Below, one piece after another: positions 33,701 to 39,545 of a DNA stretch of 64,000 bases (positions are counted from its first letter, which is position 1; each line of letters opens with the position of its first letter). Below the pieces are notes generated by a model. That model was not told the origin of the DNA and ran no database searches. It saw nothing but the letters and a program-made list of their open reading frames with translations. Location: contig NC_083577.1 of NCBI RefSeq assembly GCF_027579695.1, forward strand, positions 62,316,741 through 62,380,740, given 5' to 3'. The translations under genes were made by a program, and so were the position numbers. Source of the DNA: Neoarius graeffei (Eukaryota; Chordata; Actinopteri; Siluriformes; Ariidae).

Positions 33701-34988
33701 GTGTCAATCCTGTTCAGGATTTTGCGGTTAATTTTTATTGTGTATTGGATTCATCTCATCTCATCTCATTATCTCTAGCCGCTTTATCCTGTCTTACAGG
33801 GTCGCAGGCAAGCTGGAGCCTATCCCAGCTGACTACGGGTGAAAGGCGGGGTACACCCTGGACAAGTCGCCAGGTCATCACAGGGCTGACACATAGACAC
33901 AGACAACCATTCACACCTACGGTCAATTTAGAGTCACCAGTTAACCTAACCTGCATGTCTTTGGACTGTGGGGGAAACCGGAGCACCCGGAGGAAACCCA
34001 CGTGGACACGGGGAGAACATGCAAACTCCGCACAGAAAGGCCCTCGCCAGCCACGGGGCTCGAACCCGGACCTTCTTGCTGTGAGGCGACAGTGCTAACC
34101 ACTACACCAGCCCACTTCTTCAGTGCAAGATTAATCAGTTTCATATGGATTATTTTTTAAAGAATGCCACCTTCTTTTTGCCCATCGAGGTGTCAATCCG
34201 TTAATGTTTGTTGTGTATTGGATTCAGCTTGCTGAAAATTAATCTATTGTATAACACCTGTAGTACGTCAGCATAAAGCGATCTGGACAAGACCGGTCTG
34301 CAAAACAGCGCCTCCTCTGATTGTGCAACACCAAGTGCAGAGCAAAGGCGAGAACACAAGCAGCTGATAGCGCGAGCTGGCACGCGGTGGGGCTGAGTGA
34401 AGGGGCATGGAGAGATAAACTGAAACAAAATAACAACCGCGGCTTCTGATCTTACACACTCACGTGACAATAAAGAAGGGTTATGGCAGGCTAATGCAGG
34501 ATATCTGGTGTTTAATTCCGGGACTGTGTTTGGCTGTACGGCCCAGCTTCAATGACTTGGCAGAATTTTCTTCAAGAAGCGCAATCTCAGAAACAACACA
34601 GGAAACACCGCTGAGAGCCACTACAAACTGATCATGATTTCCTCGTCAAGTTAGTTTTTTTTTTTTTAAATGATGATATTCCGTAAACACGACTGAGCTG
34701 AGACTGATATTACTTTCAGGCTAAAACCACAGCAGTGTCTGTCTGTCTGAGCGTCTGTCTGTCGGTCTGTGTGATGTTCAGCGCGAGCTCAAAATCAAAA
34801 GTTCCCATCATCACACCCTTTATACGGTACAGTTCGCTCCACTGAAGGAAACTGTTATCCTGAATCAAAGTTAGAATTTTTTTTTGGACATACAAAATAC
34901 ACAAGACAAACAAACTGTCATCTCGAAATATTAAGAAAATATTTACCTGTTGGCTTGGGTGCACTTTAGGTAACTCAATCTCCATCAT
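14002..34988 (-). CDS. nfe2l2a: nfe2l2a (Nrf2), complete five-exon coding sequence
   Basis: Nrf2 is the CNC-bZIP transcription factor that pairs with small Maf proteins on antioxidant response elements and is held in the cytoplasm and degraded through KEAP1/CUL3. The CDS joins 34988-34947, 21665-21393, 17828-17733, 17580-17443 and 15213-14002; every junction has GT/AG and is phase 0, giving 586 residues plus TAG. Visible in order: Neh2 with DLG (residues 28-30) and ETGE (78-81), a QLLAETFP Neh4 core in exon 3, a Neh5-like region spanning the exon 4/5 junction (about 176-190), DSGVS (328-332) in Neh6, the CNC region and basic stretch [17 protein letters not shown] ending at 499, then a leucine zipper and VFLVP (572-576) in Neh3. 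Length and exon phases match vertebrate NFE2L2. The 'a' paralogue is inferred from the complete domain set and the neighbouring agps. Introns are about 13.3, 3.6, 0.15 and 2.2 kb. Confidence 0.95.
15404..16306. mobile_element. Tc1/mariner-type MITE (nfe2l2a intron 4), interrupted by a SINE
   Basis: TACTACCGTTCAAAAGTTTG and the inverse CACTACCGTTCAAAAGTTTG ending at 16306 are terminal repeats with TA flanks. The SINE at 15624-15986 inserted with duplication CTCCAGTGTTCT. An uninterrupted copy in reverse orientation is at 46704-47231. Confidence 0.87.
15624..15986 (-). repeat. DANA/Mermaid-like SINE in MITE
   Basis: Full-length copy with head near 15980 and (CATCT)n tail at 15624; target duplication CTCCAGTGTTCT at 15612-15623 and 15987-15998. 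Confidence 0.9.
16324..16698 (-). repeat. DANA/Mermaid-like SINE, source of the chimeric retrocopy
   Basis: Full-length SINE in nfe2l2a intron 4, same strand sense as the gene. Short target duplication GTCAAATA. The 285 bp on its 5' side (16699-16983) recur at 9856-10140 next to another SINE. Confidence 0.9.
16984..17442. other. nfe2l2a intron 4, no repeat recognised
   Basis: Unique intronic sequence. A (GT)n run at 17418-17430 lies just inside the exon 4 donor. Confidence 0.5.
17443..17580 (-). CDS. nfe2l2a: nfe2l2a coding exon 4 (linker and start of Neh5)
   Basis: These 46 proline-rich codons end in [10 protein letters not shown] and continue in exon 5 with HCLNIQEI. This aligns with the mammalian Neh5 motif (VWEELLSIPELQ|CLNIE) but lacks the central LLSIPE residues, so Neh5 looks shortened. 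The acceptor is an AAAG after a long T-run on the sense strand, and the donor is CAA|GTATGA. Both boundaries are phase 0. The acceptor is less conventional than the others, so the exact 5' edge is the least certain of the gene. Confidence 0.85.
17733..17828 (-). CDS. nfe2l2a: nfe2l2a coding exon 3 (Neh4)
   Basis: These 32 codons include [18 protein letters not shown], matching the Neh4 transactivation core of mammalian Nrf2 ([16 protein letters not shown]), which binds CBP. The acceptor is CATACAG and the donor GAG|GTAAGC; both are phase 0. The start codon of zebrafish-type and mammalian Nrf2 lies two exons upstream, so this exon is internal. Only a 152-bp intron separates it from exon 4. Confidence 0.93.
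17829..18261. other. nfe2l2a intron 2, unique part
   Basis: Intronic sequence next to the exon 3 acceptor. No coding signature. A small palindrome ATATCATATGATAT at 18217. Confidence 0.5.
18390..19905 (+). mobile_element. Crypton-like non-autonomous element, copy A
   Basis: About 1.5 kb shared with 49612-51120. It contains sub-terminal inverted motifs (TATGAAGTTTATCTT / AGATAAACTTCATAT), a 25-codon start at 19161 reading [20 protein letters not shown], like the N-termini of fish Crypton-derived tyrosine-recombinase proteins, and a 66-bp-arm palindrome at 19485-19619. (AAT)n runs at 19286-19320 and 19460-19488. No recombinase domain seen. Classification is tentative. Confidence 0.5.
19485..19619. 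repeat. near-perfect palindrome, 66-bp arms, 3-bp loop
   Basis: Arm 19485-19550 is the reverse complement of 19554-19619 at 65 of 66 positions by eye (AATATTGGCTGGC... to ...GCCAGCCAATATT). Loop AGC. A matching, less perfect palindrome is at 50685-50824. Confidence 0.93.
20578..20943 (-). repeat. DANA/Mermaid-like SINE (nfe2l2a intron 2... upstream of exon 2 donor)
   Basis: Full-length copy, tail at 20578 and head at 20943. Target duplication CTTATGAAATTA at 20566-20577 and 20944-20955. Confidence 0.9.
20956..21392. other. nfe2l2a intron 2, end near exon 2 donor
   Basis: A/T-rich unique intron. A (GT)n run at 21375-21390 abuts the donor of exon 2. No gene. Confidence 0.5.
21393..21665 (-). 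CDS. nfe2l2a: nfe2l2a coding exon 2 (Neh2, KEAP1-binding domain)
   Basis: These 91 codons, beginning [16 protein letters not shown], hold both KEAP1-binding motifs: low-affinity DLG and high-affinity ETGE ([10 protein letters not shown]). Between them lies a charged Gln/Glu/Lys-rich helix with lysines at 43, 51, 61 and 67, the region ubiquitinated in mammalian Nrf2. The acceptor is TTTGTAG at 21670-21666 and the donor CACAG|GTACAC sits in a CA/GT-rich stretch. A second Met (residue 16) starts this exon, so an alternative upstream non-coding exon could give an N-truncated but Neh2-containing form, as known for human NFE2L2; nothing here proves it. Confidence 0.95.
21666..22523. other. nfe2l2a intron 1, unique part near exon 2
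   Basis: Intronic sequence after the exon 2 acceptor's polypyrimidine region. Poly-T at 21741-21756 and an A-run near 22330. No coding homology. Confidence 0.5.
22524..23513. mobile_element. PIF/Harbinger-type MITE (nfe2l2a intron 1)
   Basis: GGCTACATCCACACGACAAC and the inverse GGCCCTGTCCACACGGCAAC are imperfect terminal repeats. Flanking TTA (22521-22523 and 23514-23516) is the 3-bp target duplication typical of Harbinger. No transposase. Confidence 0.7.
23517..24141. other. nfe2l2a intron 1, no recognised element
   Basis: Unique-looking intronic DNA with an A-run at 23957-23973. The ORF here has no recognisable homology. Confidence 0.45.
24155..24523 (-). repeat. DANA/Mermaid-like SINE
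   Basis: Full length, with target duplication GTTTCAAAATCTT at 24142-24154 and following 24523. Confidence 0.9.
24537..25800. other. nfe2l2a intron 1; (GT)n microsatellites
   Basis: (GT)n at 24687-24711 followed by a G-run, and (GT)n at 24882-24904. A poly-T at 25769. Otherwise unique, no gene recognised. Confidence 0.55.
25801..26057. mobile_element. hAT MITE with about 75-bp terminal inverted repeats
   Basis: CAGGGGTGTCCAAACTGATC opens a long arm that is repeated inverted, nearly perfectly, at the other end. The 8-bp duplication GTGTAAAG (25793-25800 and 26058-26065) marks hAT mobilisation. Internal CACCCACCCTT/AAGGGTGGGTG forms a second hairpin. Confidence 0.9.
26180..26835 (-). repeat. 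non-LTR-type repeat with (ATT)n tail, copy 1
   Basis: Reverse complement of 54236-54881. A GC-rich 5' part (GAGCGATGTTGC, GTCGCGGCGGC) is followed by TTACATCCTGACCCCTACTT and a GCGCTAT...AAA end with (ATT)n tail at 26187-26206. Looks like a LINE 5' region joined to a LINE 3' tail. The ORFs on it are not genes. Confidence 0.65.
26836..27811. other. nfe2l2a intron 1, no recognised gene
   Basis: A/T-rich unique-looking DNA. ATTCATTCATTTACTCATTT... CCTGGTCAGGGTCACACTGC at 27743-27800 resembles a degraded SINE tail. Confidence 0.45.
27812..28174 (-). repeat. DANA/Mermaid-like SINE
   Basis: Nearly full-length copy with head at 28174 and tail at 27812; lacks one of the two 'CATTCACA' repeats present in other copies. 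Confidence 0.88.
28310..28480 (-). repeat. old SINE relic
   Basis: CATGTTTTTGGGAGGTAGGTGGAAAC with preceding CATTCACTCATCCTGGGGTC matches the conserved core of an older related SINE; strongly diverged. Confidence 0.5.
28802..29155 (+). repeat. DANA-like SINE, plus orientation, diverged
   Basis: Head GAGAGGTGGTGTAGAGGTTAGC, core AAAGACATGTAG, then GGAAGGGCATCCGGTGTAAA, the 3' part characteristic of DANA, ending in a GAAGAAGAAG tail. Confidence 0.78.
29205..29675 (-). repeat. DANA/Mermaid-like SINE plus second partial head
   Basis: Tail at 29210 (CCATCCATCATCTGTAGCCGC), body to about 29522, then a second diverged core and head (29525-29675, GGTTCAAACCCAGC). A tandem or nested SINE pair shared with 31555-32005. 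Confidence 0.75.
29693..29793. repeat. imperfect palindrome, about 47-bp arms
   Basis: GAAGAAAAAGAAAGTGACAA ... ATCCATATGAAAC is mirrored by GTTTCATATGGAATA ... TGTCACCTTCTTCTTCTTC. The centre is AAACTGTTT. Parts of the right half recur in the tandem array at 32299-34190. Confidence 0.75.
29857..31454 (+). mobile_element. Tc1-like DD34E transposon, nearly whole (nfe2l2a intron 1)
   Basis: The termini CAATCCCGATTCCAAAAAAG and inverse CAACCCCAATTCCAAAAAAG are flanked by TA (29855-29856, 31455-31456). The transposase starts at 30219 ([20 protein letters not shown]) with paired HTH motifs ([16 protein letters not shown]). The catalytic parts are [18 protein letters not shown] and [11 protein letters not shown], so the D,D,E residues are present. 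One in-frame TGA (30288) and one frameshift between about 30560 and 30590 break the frame; the second ORF runs to TAA after GDVSLW at 31240. Length 1598 bp is typical. The termini match the families at 10384 and 41821. Confidence 0.92.
31555..32005 (-). repeat. SINE pair (DANA/Mermaid-like), related to 29205-29675
   Basis: Same composite arrangement as 29205-29675: full SINE body plus a second diverged core/head ending GCACCTGCTTGCTATTAGGC. Suggests a duplication that predates the array to its right. Confidence 0.75.
32006..34200 (-). repeat. tandem array of SINE-plus-flank units (nfe2l2a intron 1)
   Basis: Five SINEs (tails near 32006, 32390, 32786, 33264, 33753) alternate with a shared flank beginning TTCAGTGCAAGATTAATCAG at about 32307, 32704, 33141, 33630 and 34119. 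Spacings are about 397, 437, 489 and 489 bp. The last two units (33134-33622 and 33623-34111) look almost identical. The first two SINEs share a deleted variant (GGCGGAGTACACC, short body). Confidence 0.88.
34201..34946. other. nfe2l2a intron 1, proximal unique part
   Basis: 34201-34290 repeats the sequence seen at 31455-31550 (TTGGATTCAG ... GCATAAAGCGATCTGGACA), continuous with the array flank. The rest up to the exon 1 donor is unique, with a poly-T at 34653 and a (GTCT)n-like run at 34735-34770. Confidence 0.55.
34947..34988 (-). CDS. nfe2l2a: nfe2l2a coding exon 1
   Basis: This exon encodes [14 protein letters not shown], matching the mammalian NFE2L2 start (MMDLELPPPGLPSQQ). It ends at a strong donor (CAG|GTAAAT, GT at 34946-34945) in phase 0. 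The first of two adjacent ATGs (34986-34988) is taken as the start by homology. The minus-strand frame stays open upstream to an ATG at 35318, but the predicted extension resembles no Nrf2 sequence. Confidence 0.93.
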
Positions 34989-35350
34989 TTTGATGAAATT
35001 TAGGCTACTGTCTGCCTTTCCGAAGTAACTCCTACTGTGTAGACACTCTATTTCTTTCTTTTTTTTAATGAAATACAAATAAAACCCTAAAATAACCTTC
35101 GACGCGCTACCAAACGATGATGACGGAAATACAGTCAGTGGAGTTATGAAAATCTCCGGGAAGCCCCAGGCATTTGATGGACCTGCCCCGAACCGCCAAC
35201 AGCCAATCAGAATCCCGGTTTGGACTGAAACAGGATCCGCCCACTTTCTACCTTCATACGCAATCAGGACACGACTTCCGACTGGGGCTTTTTGCTCTGC
35301 GACCAGAGACGTGTGCAAACTATTTTCTGAATTGAATTGTCCAATGGCTA
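34989..35350 (-). promoter_or_regulatory. nfe2l2a: nfe2l2a 5' UTR and candidate core promoter
   Basis: Immediately upstream of exon 1 the sequence is unique and repeat-free. It holds inverted CCAAT motifs (AGCCAATCAG near 35201 and GTCCAATGG near 35340 on the plus strand) and a GC-box-like CCGCCCAC near 35229. No clear TATA box or full antioxidant response element was seen. The transcription start is unknown; a position near 35100-35250 is inferred. Confidence 0.45.
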
Positions 35351-35636
35351 TGCTGTAAATGTGATTTAAATGTTAAAATTTTTTGTAAATGCTTCCAGGT
35401 CTGTGCTGAAGAAGTCTACCAAACCTGAAGAACAACCTTCGGACAGGGTTATTTATTATAGGATTACTGAATTACTCTGATATATATATATATATATATA
35501 TGCGCTTAAATATTATATAATAGAAAATGAGCAGTAGGGCAAAGGCTCCACTAGACTGAAAATGTATCACCAGCATGTCAGACATTATTGCAAATTATTC
35601 AGGAGCCAGTAAAATGAAATTGAAATTTGGACTCTG
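35351..35636. other. intergenic; (TA)n at 35480-35502
   Basis: A/T-rich sequence with a TATATA microsatellite. No gene recognised. Confidence 0.5.
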
Positions 35637-36255
35637 GCGGCAAGGTCGTGTAGTGGTTAAGCGCTGTCGCCTCATAGCAAGAAGGTTCTGGGTTTGCGTC
35701 CAGGGGACGATAGGGGCCTTTCTGTGTGGAGTTTGCATGTTTTCCCCGTGTCTGCATGGGTTTCTTCTGGGTGCTCCGTTTTCCCCCCACAGCCATACAG
35801 GTTAGGCTAATTGGTGGTTCTGGGTTCAAGTCCAGTGGCCGATGGGGGCCTTTCTGTGTGGAGTTTGCATGTTTTCCCCGTGTCTGCATGGGTTTCCTCC
35901 AGGTGCTCCAGTTTCTCCCGCAGTCCAAAGACATACAGGTTAAGCTAATTGGTGGTTCTGGGTTCAAGCCCAGTGGACGATGGGGGCATTTCTGTGTGGA
36001 GTTTGCATGTTCTCCCCGTGTCTGCGTGGGTTTTCTCCGGGTGCTCCGGTTTCCCCTACAGTCCAAAGGAAAGGTTAATTGGTGGCTCTAAATTGACCAC
36101 AGGTGTGAATGCGAGTGTGAATGTTTGTTTGTCTCTATGCGTCAGCCCTGCGATAACCTGGCGACTTGTCCAGGGTGTACCCCGCCTCTCGTCCGTAGTC
36201 ATCTGGGATAGGCTCCAGCTTGCCTGCGACCCTGCACAGGATAAGCAGTTACAGA
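35637..36255 (+). repeat. multi-core SINE composite, plus orientation
   Basis: One SINE head (GCAAGGTCGTGTAGTGGTTA) is followed by three successive copies of the core (GGGGGCCTTTCTGTGTGGAG ... TCCAAAGACATACAGGTTAG at about 35710, 35845 and 35975; spacing about 135 bp) and then the normal SINE 3' end. Internal tandem triplication of the core. Confidence 0.82.
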
Positions 36256-36392
36256 TATAATAGAATAGAATGTCTTTATTGTCACTGCACAAATGTACAA
36301 CGCAATTTAGTTCGTTATCATAGGAGAGCAAAGCCGCTGCGTACGTGCGCGCCGCCACTCTTGGGCACTTCAGCCCAAGGCCGTCCCATGTT
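36256..36392. repeat. LINE 3'-tail-like fragment
   Basis: AATAGAATGTCTTTATTGTC ACTGCACAAATGTACAAC is a widespread fish LINE-type 3' end (reverse). It lies between two SINE fragments, family not named. Confidence 0.4.
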
Positions 36393-36560
36393 AACCTAAC
36401 CTGCATGTCTTTGGACTGTGGGGGAAACCGGAGCACCCGGAAGAAACCCATGCAGACACGGGGAGAACATGCAAACTCCGCACAGAAAGGCCCCTGTCAG
36501 CCACTGGGCTCAAACCCAGAACCTTCTTGCTGTGAGGCAACAGTGCTAACCATTTACACC
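36393..36560 (-). repeat. SINE fragment (core and head only)
   Basis: Core and head of the DANA/Mermaid-like SINE without its 3' part; joins the preceding fragment at TTAACCTAACC. Confidence 0.78.
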
Positions 36561-37399
36561 ACCAATAGATGGATGGAAGTTGGACTCTTCTCCTGGGGGA
36601 TTACTGCCTCACACCTGTGAAGAACAGGCTCTACTTTAAAAGTAAATAAATAAAAGTTGACTTGTTGGAAAACTGTTGCACTTTTTTCACTAGATTTAAT
36701 GCCAGTTAATTGTAATCATGTGTTTGTTTGTTCTATTACACTGTTAATAAAGTTACATTCTTTATACCATATTTAAAAAACAAAACAAAAAAGTGTGGGG
36801 CAGTTTTTTTAATGCCCCCTTTGCTCTGATAGGGAAGCTGGGTGGAATGAGAGGAAGCACTGAAACGTGAGCGCTAGAATAAGTCTAGCATTGCTCTCTG
36901 CCTTGTTCAGCTCATGAAAAACATGGTTATCAGCTAAAGAGTTGAATCAGCCCTGTTACAACTAAAATTCAGAGATCTGCTTGGTTGCGACTCAACAGGC
37001 TAAAAGCAGATTTCAGATCCAGGTAAATGCCCTCTGTCTAAGCTGGAACGGTGCAGTGATGGCAAATATTTGCCATGAGGGCCTTGAACATCACGTCCTA
37101 CCCTGTGTGCTTGTGAATCTCTCTGTCTATTAGCTTGCGACCTCTACTGGTCACCTGCTCACTTGTCAAAATTTAATTGGGCCCAAAGTGCCACATATTG
37201 AATTTCACTTTTTTTTTTTAATCAGCTAGAATCTTACTTTAGGATCATCTATGAGAAATGCTGTTGTTGCACACATCACTCAGTAGCCTATCAGTATCAA
37301 AGTGTGGCTGCACACGTGTATAAAATAGGCAGTTTGTGTAAACTTTTTTTTTTGTCATCTGCGTGTGACAGATTGTACGGGAGGGCACTGCAATGTATC
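36561..37399. other. intergenic, no recognised gene
   Basis: A/T-rich unique-looking DNA with poly-T runs at 37209 and 37346. No feature named. Confidence 0.4.
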
Positions 37400-38360
37400 T
37401 GTACATCCATCCAGCCATCCATTATCTGTAGCTGCTTTATCCTGTCCTACAGGGTCGCAGGCAAGCTGGAGCCTATCCCAGCTGACTACGGGCGAGGGGC
37501 GGGTTCACCCTGGACAAGTCGCCAGGTCATCACAGGGCTGACACATAGACACAGACAACCATTCACACTCACATTCACACCTACGGTCAATTTAGAGCCA
37601 CCAATTAGCTTAACCTGCAGGCTAAGAGAATTGAGAATGGGGATGAGAATAAGTGAAGATGCAAGGAGTAGACGTAAAGAAAGTTGGTGAATTCAAGTAC
37701 CTGGGGTCAACTGTGCAGGAAAATGGGGTGAGAAAGAGAGTGCAGGCAGGGTGGAGCAGTTGGAGAAGGATTTCGGGAGTCATTTGTGATAGGAAAGTCC
37801 CAGCAAAAGTGAAAGGTAAGATGTATAAGACAGTAGTGAGACCAGCTGTGATGTATGGATCGGAGGCCGTACTCTTAACGAAGAGACAGGAGGCAAAGTT
37901 GGAGGTGGCGGAGTTGAGGATGTTAAGGTTTGCGATGGGAGTAACGAGGTTGGACAGGATAAGGAACGAGCACATCAGAGGGACAGCACATGTGGAGAGC
38001 TTGGGAATTAAGCTAAGAGAGATGAGACTGAGATGCAGAGAATGTTGAGAATGGAGCTGCCAGGCACATGAAAATAAGGAAGGCCGAAGAGGAGATACAT
38101 GGATGTGGTGAGAGAGGACATGAAAGTGGCAGGTGTGGTAGAGAAGGATGCGGAAGACAGGAAGCAATGGAGACGAAAGATCTGCTGTGGTGACCCCAAA
38201 TCGGGAGCAGCCAAAAGAAGAAGAATTAGCCTAACCTGCATGGCTTTGGACGAAACCCATGCAGGACAACATGCAAACTCTACACACAAAGGCCCTCGTC
38301 GGCCGTTGGGCTCAAACCCAGGACCTTCTTGCTGTGAGGCGACAGTGCTAACCACTACGG
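37400..38360 (-). repeat. DANA/Mermaid-like SINE interrupted by an RTE-type LINE fragment
   Basis: Tail part 37400-37620 and head part 38223-38360 belong to one SINE; between them is the LINE fragment with target duplication AATTAGCYTAACCTGCA taken from the SINE core. Confidence 0.8.
37621..38222 (+). mobile_element. 5'-truncated RTE-clade LINE, reverse transcriptase C-terminus
   Basis: The plus-strand ORF from 37653 reads VGEFKYLGSTVQENG, RVQAGWSSWRRISGVICDRK, VRPAVMYGSEAVLLTKRQEA and MLRFAMGVTRLDRIRNEHIR, the conserved C-terminal end of RTE/BovB-type ORF2. The frame fails near 38048 and the copy ends in CTGTGGTGACCCCAAATCGG ... AAAAGAAGAAG, the usual RTE 3' end with short A-rich tail. Only about 0.6 kb is present. 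Confidence 0.85.
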
Positions 38361-38726
38361 ATCTGTACACTCTCAGGGGAGGAAAGGTAGGCTGTAGACT
38401 GTACTTTTGTTTGTCCTCAACCTCAAAGGTCCCTCTATTGTAACCTGCAATGAATGGTGCATGAAGTTTACCTCTAAAGGATTACTTTAAAATCTAATTA
38501 AAGGTACAGCTTGTCTTTAACCTCCTAAGGCCCAAGCTGTTTTTTTACATGCATGTTTTATTTCTCTTTGCTATTTGGGCTTATTAGAACCTGATTAGAA
38601 TAAAAACTAAGCATCATCTTTTGATAAGATGTACTTTTAGAGAAAAAGTATGTCCACATGTGGATTCTTGTTCCGAATTTCCATAAAGTGCTGTCCACGC
38701 ATGCGACCGCTTATCCCTAGGAGGTT
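38361..38726. other. intergenic, no recognised gene
   Basis: Unique-looking; CCTCCTAAGG at 38522 and CCTAGGAGGTT around 38717 and 39100 flank a segment containing the next SINE. Confidence 0.4.
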
Positions 38727-39100
38727 CATCTCATCTCATCTCATTATCTCTAGCCGCTTTATCCTTCTACAGGGTCGCAGGCAAGCTGGAGCCTATCCCA
38801 GCTGACTACGGGCGAAAGGCGGGGTACACCCTGGACAAGTCGCCAGATCATCACAGGGCCGACACATAGACACAGACAACCATTCACACTCACATTCACA
38901 CCTACGGTCAATTTTAGAGTCACCAGTTAACCTAACCTGCATGTCTTTGGACTGTGGGGGAAACCGGAGCACCCGGAGGAAACCCACGCGGACAACATGC
39001 AAACTCCGCACAGAAAGGCCCTCGCCGGCCACGGGGCTCGAACCCAGGACCTTCTTGCTGTGAGGCGACAGCGCTAACCACTACACCACCGTGCCGGCCC
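38727..39100 (-). repeat. DANA/Mermaid-like SINE
   Basis: Nearly full length (small deletion in the core near 38993). Target duplication CCTAGGAGGTT at 38717-38727 and 39099-39109. Confidence 0.9.
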
Positions 39101-39329
39101 TAGGAGGTTAATGAGCTTTAAATCATTCTAAAGGTGCAATATATTCAACGTTACCATGTAAAAAGCAACACAGGCCTACGACATGGTAGCTAATGGTCCC
39201 AGTGAGGAGTCTGAGAGTGGCGCTTCTCTAAAGACTACTTACTGCAGCAGGCTATTTTAATCATCATTTCAACAGGCTCACTGACACGTAACTGCGAAGA
39301 ACTTCACACTCTACCTCCAGTCTGACCAC

Positions 39330-39545
39330 TTAGCCATGAGCCTGACTGAAAACTACACCAAAAAGCGAACCCCCCTCCTTCCCTCTCCGAAGCGCGTCCG
39401 TGTTTGCGCGCTCACGATTGGCAGCTCCACGTCGACATTCTTCCAGCTGTGTGTGCGCGCGACGCGGAAAGAAAGCCACGGCAGCGGTGAGGCGCCTGAG
39501 AGAGCACTTGGTCCGAGGAAAGAAAAAAAAAAAAAAAAGATCAAG
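39330..39545. promoter_or_regulatory. CpG-rich island between nfe2l2a and agps
   Basis: A short repeat-free island rich in CpG (gcgcgtccg, tttgcgcgctcacg, cgcgcgacgcgg) with a CCAAT motif on the minus strand (GCCAATCGTGAGCGCG). It stands out from A/T-rich flanks and ends in a poly-A tract. It could be an alternative nfe2l2a promoter/first exon (minus), a promoter for an unannotated transcript, or an enhancer. No coding homology seen. Confidence 0.35.

Noticed and set aside
32006-34200. CRISPR-like or satellite array
   Set aside because: Units of 400-490 bp made of SINE plus flank; a eukaryotic segmental tandem duplication, not a CRISPR or a satellite.
34716-35318. 200-codon ORF covering Nrf2 exon 1 as a separate gene
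   Set aside because: Only the 14 codons [14 protein letters not shown] match Nrf2; the downstream part is intron 1 and the upstream part lacks homology.
37622-38167. 181-codon minus-strand ORF
   Set aside because: Antisense shadow of the RTE reverse-transcriptase fragment on the plus strand.
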